From the NCBI GenBank assembly GCA_031280335.1, contig JAITGZ010000061.1, positions 1 through 11,672 of the forward strand: 11,672 bases of DNA, given 5' to 3'. Shown in pieces: positions 4,897 to 11,672 of the stretch (position 1 is the stretch's first letter; each line of letters starts with the position of its first letter). The notes beneath the pieces were generated by a model. It made no database searches. It was not told where the DNA came from and saw only the letters and a list, made by a program, of their open reading frames with translations. The stretch comes from Deltaproteobacteria bacterium (GTDB lineage: Bacteria; Desulfobacterota; Desulfovibrionia; Desulfovibrionales; Desulfovibrionaceae). The position numbers and the translations under genes were made by a program.

Positions 4897-5931
4897 ATGG
4901 GGCTTATAGCAGAACTGGAAGGCCTGACCGCAGCCCTGCAGCAGGGTCTGGATCAGGCTGTTTCTTTGCCGGAGGTTGAGGCGCTGCGCGTGGCCTTTAT
5001 GGGCCGCAAGGGGCGTCTGGCCGGACTGATGGCCCGGTTGAAAGAGGTGGATCCGGAGGATCGCCCGGCTGTGGGGCAGGCTGCCAATGCCGCCAAGCAG
5101 CGGCTGGCGGAGCTGCTGGAAGAACGTATTGCCCGGTTGAAAGCGCTGGCGGAAGGGGCGGAGGAGCGTTTTTTCGATCCCAGCATGCCCGGCCGGCCGC
5201 CGTACAGGGGCAGTCTGCATCCTGTTACCCTGGTGATGAACGAGCTTTGCTCCATTTTGGAGGGCATAGGCTATGAGGTGGTCTCCGGCCCGGAGGCGGA
5301 GACGGATTTTCATAACTTCGCGGCCCTGAATTTTCCCAAAGATCATCCGGCGCGCGACATGCAAGATACCCTCTATCTGGGCGAAGATCTGGTCATGCGC
5401 ACACATACGTCGCCCATGCAGGTGCGCTCCATGTTGGCGCACAAGAAGCCCCCCCTGGCCGTGCTGGCCCCGGGCAAGGTTTACCGCCGCGACTTCGACC
5501 TCACGCATACGCCCATGTTTCATCAGGTGGAAGGTCTCTTGGTGGGGCAAAACATTTCTTTGGGCGATTTGCGCGGCACTTTGGCCTATCTGGCGCGGGA
5601 GCTTTTCGGCCCTGAAACGCGCCTGCGTTTTCGTCCCAGTTTTTTCCCCTTTACCGAGCCCAGCGCGGAGGTGGACCTTTCCTGCATGTTCTGCGGGGGA
5701 TCGGGCCGGACGGATGGAGGAACCTGCCGGGTGTGCAAGGGCGGAGGCTGGCTGGAAATTCTGGGCAGCGGCATGGTTGACCCCAATGTTTTCAAGGCGG
5801 TGGGCTTTCCTGAGGATTGTTCCGGTTTTGCCTTCGGCCTGGGGGTGGAGCGCATTGCCATGCTCAAGTACGGCATTGGGGATCTGCGCATGTTTTTTGA
5901 AAATGACGCGCGTTTTCTGGAGCGCTTTTAA
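4897..5931 (+). CDS. pheS: Phenylalanyl-tRNA synthetase alpha subunit
   Basis: Catalytic subunit of the (alpha-beta)2 enzyme that charges tRNA-Phe, a class II synthetase. 344 aa from ATG 4897, chosen because GGGAG (4884-4888) lies 8 nt upstream. An in-frame ATG at 4882 would add five residues and overlap that SD. An N-terminal coiled-coil arm (about 1-90) contacts tRNA. The catalytic core follows, with YRGSLHPVT (103-111), RTHTSPMQ (168-175), VYRRDFDLTHTPMFHQVEG (195-213), FRPSFFPFTEPSAEVD (245-260) and the motif 3 region GFAFGLGVERIAMLKYG (310-326). Between FTEPSAEVD and WLEILG is a short insertion with two CxxC pairs (Cys263/266 and Cys277/280), probably a zinc knuckle, which E. coli PheS lacks. 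I see no Phe-rich leader peptide or attenuator in the 55-nt spacer. pheT follows after 35 nt. Confidence 0.97.
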   Translation: MGLIAELEGLTAALQQGLDQAVSLPEVEALRVAFMGRKGRLAGLMARLKEVDPEDRPAVGQAANAAKQRLAELLEERIARLKALAEGAEERFFDPSMPGRPPYRGSLHPVTLVMNELCSILEGIGYEVVSGPEAETDFHNFAALNFPKDHPARDMQDTLYLGEDLVMRTHTSPMQVRSMLAHKKPPLAVLAPGKVYRRDFDLTHTPMFHQVEGLLVGQNISLGDLRGTLAYLARELFGPETRLRFRPSFFPFTEPSAEVDLSCMFCGGSGRTDGGTCRVCKGGGWLEILGSGMVDPNVFKAVGFPEDCSGFAFGLGVERIAMLKYGIGDLRMFFENDARFLERF

Positions 5932-5966
5932 AAGCCCGGCTTGGGGCGTGCGGGGCGGTGCGGCAT

Positions 5967-8480
5967 ATGTTGCTTAGTCTGCGTTGGCTGCGTGAATTCA
6001 CGCCTTACGAGGGCACGGCGGAGGAGCTGGGCGCAAGGTTGACCATGCTCGGCCTGGAGCTGGAGGAACTGCGTCATCCCTGCCGGGAGATGGAAGAGAC
6101 CCTGATAGGCCGGGTGCTGGAGTGCGTCCGGCATCCCAATGCGGATCATCTTTCTTTGTGCCGGGTGGACACAGGTGCCCCGGAACCGGCGCAAATCGTC
6201 TGCGGCGCGCCCAATGTGGCCGCCGGGCAGCATGTGGTGGTCGCGCCGGAGGGTTCATCCCTGCCGGGCGGGCTTAGGATCAAAAAGGCCAAAATACGCG
6301 GGGAGCTTTCCCAGGGGATGATCTGCTCCGAGCGCGAACTGGGTCTCTCTGACGAACACGACGGTATTTTGGTTTTGGAGGATGATATACTCCAGAGCGG
6401 GGGCGCTGTTTCGTTCAAGCCGGGGATGAAGGCGACGGAAGCCCTGAGGCTGGATACAGAGGTGCTGGACATCTCCGTCACTCCCAACCGGCCGGATTGC
6501 CTCTCTGTTCTGGGCCTGGCCCGTGAAATCGCTCTGGCCTTCGGCCTGCCCCTGCGTCTGCCGCTTCTGGAGCGGGAGGGGCTGGAAACGGATGCTTCCA
6601 GCCTGGAAAGCATGCGTCTGGAGGTGGAGAGCGGCGAAATTTCACCTTTCTATCAGCTGCGTTTGATCACGGGCCTGAGCGCACGGCGCGGCCCGGCCTG
6701 GATGCGTTGGCGTCTGCGCGCTTGCGGCCAGCGGGCCATCTATAACCTGGTGGATGTTACCAACTATATCATGCTGGAATTGGGCCAGCCCCTGCACAGT
6801 TTTGACTTTGACAAGGTGCGCGGCGGTCTGGTGCGCGTGGCCCTGGCCGGAGAGGGCGAGACGCTGTCCACCCTGGACGGGCAGGAAAGAAGCCTGACGG
6901 CTTCCGACATCACCATCCGGGACGCCCACGGCCCCATCGGCCTGGCCGGGGTCATGGGCGGGGCGGGCACAGCCGTGCATGGAGGCAGCCGGGCGGTGCT
7001 GCTGGAGGGCGCGGTATTTGATCCCTCGCGCATACGCCGCACAGCCAGACGGCTCAGCCTGCCCAGCGAAGCGGCCTATCGTTTCGAGCGTGGAGTGGAT
7101 CAGGGCCTGGCCGCCTTTGCCTTGGAGCGGGCCGCCCTGCTCATTGCCGATCTGGGCGGCGGGCGTATGGAGCGCCGCCCCTTGCACCTGGAGCTTAAAC
7201 CCCTGTCCAGGCCGGCTGTTTCCCTGCGCCGCGCCCGGGCGGAATCCCTGATAGGCGTGCCGCTGGAAGACGATTTTTGCCTGCGCGCGCTGACCGGCCT
7301 GGGCTGCGCCGTGCGTGCGCCGGAGCAGAGGGGGCGCGGGGGGGCTTTTTACGCTATGGGGAGCGCCGCGCGCGCGCCGGAGCAGGCCGGGGACGCGGGC
7401 TGCGACTGGTTGGTTACGCCGCCGTCTTGGCGGCACGACTTGGAGCGCGAGGCCGATTTAATTGAAGAACTGGCCAGGGTTTACGGGGTGGACCGCGTAC
7501 CGGAGAGCCTGCCTAAAGTCAGCCGCCCGCTGGAAAAAGCCGGGCACCCCGAGCCGCTGCACAAGTTCCTTACCCGCGTCAAATTTTGGGCTGCCGGGGC
7601 CGGATTGAATGAGGCCATAAATTACAGCTTCATCGGACATAAGGATTTGGATTTTCTGGGTCTTCCCCAGGAGGGGCGGGTCAGTCTGCTCAACCCCCTG
7701 AATGCGGATTTGGATGTGCTGCGCCCGGCGGTTTTTCCCGGTCTTTTGAACTCCCTGCGGCATAATCTGGCCCAAAGCGTTCCCGGCTTGCGTCTTTTTG
7801 AGGTGGCCTCCGCCTTCAGCCGGGACGCGCACAGTCCTTACGGCACGGGGGTGGGCGAGGACCCGCGCCTGGGCTTGCTTTTTTACGGCGAGCGCCATAG
7901 GCAAGGCTGGCCTTTCAAATCTGAGGACGCGGATTATTCCGACCTTAAGGGCTGCGCCGAGGCCCTGGCGCAATGGCTGGGCTTGCCCGCCCCGGAATTT
8001 GACCTGGAGGAACCGGATGCCTCGCCCTGGTTTGCCCCGGCTGTGGTCATGCGCGTAAAGGGGGAGCGGGCGGGCTTTATGGGCAGGCTGAAGACGGACC
8101 TGGCCAGGGCCTGCCATGCGCGCAAGGCGGTCTGGCTGGGTGAGTTTTTTCTGGATAAGCTCCGTTCCGCCGCAAACGGGGGCAGGGCATCCTTCACGCC
8201 GCTGCCCGCATACCCGGCGGTGCGGCGCGACATTACGGTCATGGCCCCGCCGGATATGCGGGCCGGGAGCATGGCGGCGGCCATAAGGGACTGCCGGCCG
8301 GAACATATGGAAACGTTCTTTCTGCTGGATGTGTATCAGCCTGAAGGGAGTGCGGAGCGTCACCTGACCTGGCGCCTCATCTTCAGACACCCGGCGGGCA
8401 GTCTGCTGGACGCGGAGGTGGACAAGACGCGGGATAAGGTGGCGGAATTTTTGCGGCGCCGGTTGGCGGTAAGGATATAG
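5967..8480 (+). CDS. pheT: Phenylalanyl-tRNA synthetase beta subunit
   Basis: Partner of PheS; binds tRNA-Phe and edits mischarged Tyr-tRNA. 837 aa from ATG 5967, against 795 in E. coli. MLLSLRWLREF fits the family opening; GTG 5958 is in frame but less likely. The SD is weak (GGGGCGGTG, 5952-5960). Domains: EMAP-like OB tRNA-binding fold (about 40-150), B3/4 editing domain (about 210-375, with YNLVDVTNYIMLELGQP at 259-275), B5 (about 405-510), inactive synthetase-like core (about 530-735), and C-terminal FDX-ACB anticodon-binding domain (744-837, with YPAVRRDITV). Within B5, the loop between LGC (445-447) and WLVTPPSWRHD (481-491) is enlarged to about 33 residues. It carries two RAPEQ copies (450-454, 469-473) encoded by imperfect 21-bp repeats. 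The frame stays open, so the gene looks functional. Confidence 0.97.
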   Translation: MLLSLRWLREFTPYEGTAEELGARLTMLGLELEELRHPCREMEETLIGRVLECVRHPNADHLSLCRVDTGAPEPAQIVCGAPNVAAGQHVVVAPEGSSLPGGLRIKKAKIRGELSQGMICSERELGLSDEHDGILVLEDDILQSGGAVSFKPGMKATEALRLDTEVLDISVTPNRPDCLSVLGLAREIALAFGLPLRLPLLEREGLETDASSLESMRLEVESGEISPFYQLRLITGLSARRGPAWMRWRLRACGQRAIYNLVDVTNYIMLELGQPLHSFDFDKVRGGLVRVALAGEGETLSTLDGQERSLTASDITIRDAHGPIGLAGVMGGAGTAVHGGSRAVLLEGAVFDPSRIRRTARRLSLPSEAAYRFERGVDQGLAAFALERAALLIADLGGGRMERRPLHLELKPLSRPAVSLRRARAESLIGVPLEDDFCLRALTGLGCAVRAPEQRGRGGAFYAMGSAARAPEQAGDAGCDWLVTPPSWRHDLEREADLIEELARVYGVDRVPESLPKVSRPLEKAGHPEPLHKFLTRVKFWAAGAGLNEAINYSFIGHKDLDFLGLPQEGRVSLLNPLNADLDVLRPAVFPGLLNSLRHNLAQSVPGLRLFEVASAFSRDAHSPYGTGVGEDPRLGLLFYGERHRQGWPFKSEDADYSDLKGCAEALAQWLGLPAPEFDLEEPDASPWFAPAVVMRVKGERAGFMGRLKTDLARACHARKAVWLGEFFLDKLRSAANGGRASFTPLPAYPAVRRDITVMAPPDMRAGSMAAAIRDCRPEHMETFFLLDVYQPEGSAERHLTWRLIFRHPAGSLLDAEVDKTRDKVAEFLRRRLAVRI
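7308..7385 (+). repeat. Two imperfect 21-bp direct repeats inside pheT
   Basis: 7308-7328 and 7365-7385 differ at two bases (T against C both times) and are offset by 57 bp, exactly 19 codons. They encode AVRAPEQ and AARAPEQ. The stretch between them is G-rich, with a run of G at 7338-7344. This looks like an in-frame duplication or expansion within the B5 loop. Confidence 0.7.
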
Positions 8481-8505
8481 AGCTGTTTGTGGGAGAGCCT
8501 GATCC

Positions 8506-8940
8506 ATGTCTGAACGGGCCTACAAGATAGGCGAGGCGGCGCAGCTTCTGCAGCTTGCGCCATATGTCCTGCGTTTTTGGCAGACGCAGTTTCCGCAGCT
8601 CAATCCCGGACGCACGGGCAAAGGGCAGCGTCTGTACAGCGAGGCGGATCTGGATTTGCTGCGCCGCATCCATCATCTTTTGCATGAACGCGGTTTGACC
8701 ATTGAAGGGGCGCGCAAGGTACTTCAGGATCAAGCGCAGACCAGAGGCCAGGCGCAGGCCGCGCGTGGCACCTCTCCGGCGGCGGGGGAGGCGGGCGAAG
8801 CGGCCTGGTACGCGGATGAGCTGGGCGCGCCCGGGGCGCAGATCGCGCGGCCCGCGCCAGCCCCTTTGGCCGGGCAGGAGCGCCGCGCGGCGGTGGAGGA
8901 ACTCAGGGCCATCAGCGCGCTTTTGCGGGGTGGGTCATGA
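8506..8940 (+). CDS. MerR-family transcriptional regulator
   Basis: 144 aa. The N-terminal winged helix-turn-helix is of MerR type: YKIGEAAQLLQLAPYVLRFWQ (6-26) is the recognition HTH, and GKGQRLYSEADLDLLRRI (38-55) is the wing and following helix. LLHERGLTIEGARKVL (58-73) completes the DNA-binding unit. The remaining 70 residues are rich in Ala, Gly and Gln, have no cysteine and show no recognisable effector domain, so this is not a metal sensor of the classic MerR or SoxR kind. A short final helix (about 124-141) may dimerise. The SD GGGAGAG (8491-8497) is 8 nt upstream. It follows pheT by 25 nt and overlaps rpe by 4 nt (ATGA), so it is co-expressed with both. The target is unknown; autoregulation or control of the downstream sugar-phosphate genes is only a guess. 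Confidence 0.9.
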   Translation: MSERAYKIGEAAQLLQLAPYVLRFWQTQFPQLNPGRTGKGQRLYSEADLDLLRRIHHLLHERGLTIEGARKVLQDQAQTRGQAQAARGTSPAAGEAGEAAWYADELGAPGAQIARPAPAPLAGQERRAAVEELRAISALLRGGS

Positions 8941-9623
8941 TCCTTGCCCCTTCGTTGCTTTCCTGTGATTTCATCCGGTTGGGAGAGGAGCTGGCCGCTC
9001 TGGAGGCGGCCGGACTGCAGTGGGCGCATCTGGATGTGATGGACGGGCTTTTTGTGCCCAATCTCACCTTCGGGCCGCCGGTGATCCGGCGTATGCGCGA
9101 GGTCAGCCGTCTTTTTTTTGACGTGCATCTGATGATTGAGCGGCCGGAGCGTTCGCTCGCGGCCTATGCCGAGGCCGGGGCGGATATGCTGGTGGTGCAT
9201 GTGGAGGCGGCGCGGCACCTTGCCCGCGTCCTGGCGGAAATTCGCGCCCTGGGGGTCAAGGCCGGGGCGGCCCTTAATCCGGCCACACCCCTTTCTGTGC
9301 TGGATTATGTACTGCCGGATCTGGATATGGTTTTGGTGATGAGCGTGAACCCCGGTTTTGCCGGGCAGAGCTTTTTGCCCCTGGCCTACAACAAGGTGCG
9401 CGCCCTGCGGCGTAAGCTGGACGAAGCCGGTTCGTCCGCCCTGATCCAGGTGGATGGGGGTGTGGATATTTCCAATGCCGCCTTGCTGGCGCAGGCCGGG
9501 GCCGCGGTGCTGGTTTCCGGCTCGGCCTTTTTTAAGTTTCCGCCCTATGCGGACAGATACAAGGCGTTCATGGCGGCGGTCGGCAGCGTTGATTCCGGGA
9601 AAAACTCCAGACAGGAGGTTTGA
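8937..9623 (+). CDS. rpe: Ribulose-phosphate 3-epimerase
   Basis: Interconverts D-ribulose-5-phosphate and D-xylulose-5-phosphate in the non-oxidative pentose phosphate pathway; a cytosolic metal-dependent TIM barrel. 228 aa, normal length. Diagnostic segments: APSLLSCDF (4-12), HLDVMDGLFVPNLTFGP (31-47) with His31 and Asp33, DVHLMIERPE (62-71) with His64, ALNPATP (112-118), MSVNPGFAGQSF (135-146), and QVDGGV with the second catalytic Asp173. Phosphate-binding VSGSAFF (193-199) replaces the commoner VSGSAIF. The start ATG overlaps the merR stop as ATGA. The SD is weak (GGGGTGGG just before the start), which suggests translational coupling to merR. Its own last codons encode the AGGAGG for tkt. 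Epimerase next to transketolase is a coherent pair, since xylulose-5-phosphate is the ketol donor. Confidence 0.96.
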   Translation: MILAPSLLSCDFIRLGEELAALEAAGLQWAHLDVMDGLFVPNLTFGPPVIRRMREVSRLFFDVHLMIERPERSLAAYAEAGADMLVVHVEAARHLARVLAEIRALGVKAGAALNPATPLSVLDYVLPDLDMVLVMSVNPGFAGQSFLPLAYNKVRALRRKLDEAGSSALIQVDGGVDISNAALLAQAGAAVLVSGSAFFKFPPYADRYKAFMAAVGSVDSGKNSRQEV

Positions 9624-9625
9624 TA

Positions 9626-11672
9626 ATGCCTATTCGCAAAGATTTGGCCAACGCCGCGCGCGTTCTGGCCATGGACGCGGTGCAGAAGGCCGGGTCGGGC
9701 CATCCTGGCGCGTGCATGGGCATGGCGGACATGATGGAAGTGCTGTGGAACGATTTTTTGACGCATAATCCCGCCAATCCCAACTGGCCTAACCGGGATC
9801 GCTTTGTGCTTTCCAACGGACACGCCTCCGCCCTGCTTTACGCCGCGCTGCATTTGAGCGGTTATGACCTCACCCTGGACGATCTAAAAAATTTTCGCCA
9901 GATGGATTCCAAAACCCCCGGACACCCGGAGTTCGGCCTGACGCCGGGGGTGGAGACCAGCACCGGCCCCCTGGGGCAAGGTCTGGCCAATGCCGTGGGT
10001 ATGGCCCTGGCGGAAAAGATGTTGGCCGCTTCTTTCAATCGGGATGAATTTAACCTGGTGGATCACTATACCTACTGCTTTGTGGGCGACGGCTGCCTGA
10101 TGGAAGGCGTTTCGCACGAGGCTGCGGCCCTGGCCGGGGTTTGGAAATTGGGCAAACTGATTGTGCTTTGGGACGACAATGGCATTTCCATTGACGGTTC
10201 GGTGCAAGGCTGGTTTGCCGAGGATGTGCGGCAGCGCTTTGCGGCTTACGGCTGGCACACGGAAGAGGCGGACGGGCACGACGGTGAGGCGGTGAAAAAA
10301 GCCATTGCCAGGGCGCGCAAGGTCAAGGACAAGCCCAGCCTGATCTCCTGCCGCACCATCATTGGCTGGCCCGCGCCGTCCAAACAGGGTAAGGCGGAGT
10401 GTCACGGCTCGCCCCTGGGCGAAGAAGAGGTGGAGGGAGCGCGGCGGCAGATGGGCTGGAAGTTCCCGGCCTTTGAAATCCCTTCGGAAATCCGCCTTGG
10501 CTGGGATGCCCGCTTGGCCGGAAAACAGGCGGAAAAGAAATGGAGCAAGCTTTTTGAAGGCTATGAAAAGATGTTTCCGGCTGAGGCCAAGGCTTACAAA
10601 GATCGCCTGAAAGGTGAACGGGCGGAGAATTGGGCTGAAGATGTCCTGTCCCTGGCAGGTGATGCCCTGGAAGAGGAAAAAGACAAGGGCAAGGAGTATT
10701 CCCTGCGCTCTTTTTCCCGCAGTGTTTTGGGGCGCATTGCCGGAGCTGTTCCGGCGCTGGTGGGCGGTTCTGCGGATCTTTCCGCCTCAGTGGGGACGGC
10801 TTGGGAAGGAGCGGTGAGTTTCAGCGCGGATCGTCCGGAGGGCAGATACATCCACTATGGGGTGCGCGAGTTCGCCATGGGCGCGATCATGAACGGACTT
10901 TCCCTGCACGGCGGCTTCATCCCCTGCGCCGGTACCTTCCTGTCCTTTGCCGATTATGCCAAAAGCGCCCTGCGTCTGGCCTGTCTTATGCAAAGACAGG
11001 TGATCTGGATTTTCAGCCACGATTCCATCGGCGTGGGCGAAGACGGGGCCACGCATCAGCCGGTGGAACAACTCAGCGCCCTGCGCTCCATACCCCGGCT
11101 GAACGTCTGGCGTCCCTGCGGCGAAGTGGAGACCATAGCCGCCTGGCTTGCGGTCGCGGGAGAGACGGGACGTCCAAGCTGTTTGGTGCTGCCCCGGCAG
11201 AATCTGCCCCGGCCAAGCTATAAACGCACGGTGTGGAGCGAGAGCAAACTCATGGCCGAACCTTCGCCGGCGGAAAAAGCCTTTCTGACTGTGCGCCGGG
11301 GCGGTTATATTCTGCGCGAGTGTAAAAAAGGCAAACCTGATGTTCTGCTCATCGCCGCAGGGTCCGAAGTCTCTCTGGCCGTAGCAGCGGCGGAGGCATT
11401 GGAAGCCAAGGACATTCAGGCGCGGGTGGTCTCCATGCCCTGCGCCGAACTCTTTGACGAGCAGGAGGTAAGCTGGCGCGCCTTGGTGCTGCCGCCGGAT
11501 CTGCGCGCGCGCGTGGCCATTGAGGCCGGCAGCGCGGATTACTGGCGCAAATATGTGGGTCTGGACGGCACGGTCATAGGTATGCGCGGCTTCGGCAAAT
11601 CCGCCTGCATGAACGCCCTGTTTCAATACTACGGTTTCACGGTGGAAAATGTGGTCAAAAGCGTGGAAAAAC
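9626..11672 (+). CDS. tkt: Transketolase (3' end beyond the window)
   Basis: Thiamine-diphosphate enzyme moving a two-carbon ketol unit between sugar phosphates (xylulose-5-phosphate donor; ribose-5-phosphate or erythrose-4-phosphate acceptor). 682 codons are visible with no stop; E. coli TktA has 663, so the end is probably near. AGGAGG (9613-9618) is 7 nt before the ATG and only 2 nt separate it from rpe. The N-terminal PP domain has SGHPGA (24-29, His26), SNGHASALLY (63-72, His66), TGPLGQGLANAVGMA (113-127) and the ThDP motif GDG (154-156) to DDNG (183-186). His260 lies in CHGSPLG. The middle Pyr domain has GGSADLSAS (380-388), YGVREFAMG with catalytic Glu415, FSHDSIGVGEDGATHQPVEQ (463-482), and phosphate-contacting Arg489-491 region. 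The C-terminal domain starts near 555. All key residues look intact. Confidence 0.96.
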   Translation, partial: MPIRKDLANAARVLAMDAVQKAGSGHPGACMGMADMMEVLWNDFLTHNPANPNWPNRDRFVLSNGHASALLYAALHLSGYDLTLDDLKNFRQMDSKTPGHPEFGLTPGVETSTGPLGQGLANAVGMALAEKMLAASFNRDEFNLVDHYTYCFVGDGCLMEGVSHEAAALAGVWKLGKLIVLWDDNGISIDGSVQGWFAEDVRQRFAAYGWHTEEADGHDGEAVKKAIARARKVKDKPSLISCRTIIGWPAPSKQGKAECHGSPLGEEEVEGARRQMGWKFPAFEIPSEIRLGWDARLAGKQAEKKWSKLFEGYEKMFPAEAKAYKDRLKGERAENWAEDVLSLAGDALEEEKDKGKEYSLRSFSRSVLGRIAGAVPALVGGSADLSASVGTAWEGAVSFSADRPEGRYIHYGVREFAMGAIMNGLSLHGGFIPCAGTFLSFADYAKSALRLACLMQRQVIWIFSHDSIGVGEDGATHQPVEQLSALRSIPRLNVWRPCGEVETIAAWLAVAGETGRPSCLVLPRQNLPRPSYKRTVWSESKLMAEPSPAEKAFLTVRRGGYILRECKKGKPDVLLIAAGSEVSLAVAAAEALEAKDIQARVVSMPCAELFDEQEVSWRALVLPPDLRARVAIEAGSADYWRKYVGLDGTVIGMRGFGKSACMNALFQYYGFTVENVVKSVEK

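Noticed and set aside
7458..8507. 349-aa and other long - strand frames opposite pheT, pheS and tkt (also 4723-5550, 10787-11626)
   Set aside because: Mirror frames of clear + strand genes with no SD or domain evidence.
1..11672. CRISPR array, toxin-antitoxin, phage or other novel defence system
   Set aside because: Apart from the short palindromic repeats, nearly all sequence is accounted for by core translation and carbon-metabolism genes; no spaced direct-repeat array or unknown gene cluster is present.

Overview
The window looks like core chromosome of a sulfate-reducing Desulfovibrio-type bacterium (Desulfobacterota, Desulfovibrionaceae-like). Three things point that way. The genes are GC-rich with G/T-rich coding strands. 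The class II aldolase reads like those I remember from Desulfovibrio. The order thrS-infC-rpmI-rplT-pheS-pheT-MerR-rpe-tkt is one I associate with that family. This placement is from memory and protein appearance, not from a search. Every gene I support lies on the + strand.

Layout. 1-256: AT-rich leader with a GC hairpin, a small palindrome and weak promoter matches. 257-1180: fba, class II fructose-bisphosphate aldolase. 1181-1336: spacer with a GC-hairpin repeat and a candidate promoter. 1337-1411: tRNA-Val(GAC). 1511-3310: thrS, encoding a threonyl-tRNA synthetase that appears to lack the N-terminal TGS domain. 3297-3854: infC (IF3), overlapping thrS and probably started on a rare AUA codon. 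3855-4265: a 411-base gap holding a 204-bp MITE-like element with perfect 22-bp terminal inverted repeats, two GC-hairpin elements and a candidate promoter. 4266-4463 rpmI and 4491-4841 rplT: ribosomal proteins bL35 and bL20. 4897-5931 pheS and 5967-8480 pheT: the two subunits of phenylalanyl-tRNA synthetase. 8506-8940: small MerR-family regulator. 8937-9623 rpe: ribulose-phosphate 3-epimerase. 9626 to window end: tkt, transketolase, cut by the window edge.

How it fits together. The middle is a translation cluster (tRNA-Val, ThrRS, IF3, bL35, bL20, PheRS). It is flanked by central sugar-phosphate enzymes: aldolase upstream, and epimerase plus transketolase downstream. From rplT to tkt the spacers are 55 nt or less. 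merR/rpe overlap by 4 nt and rpe/tkt are 2 nt apart, which suggests one long transcription unit with translational coupling at its end.

I see no new defence, secretion or biosynthetic system. The unusual points are the probable AUA start of infC, the TGS-less ThrRS, the MITE-like insertion that splits infC from rpmI-rplT, a repeat-bearing insertion in the PheT B5 region, and a family of intergenic GC hairpins.
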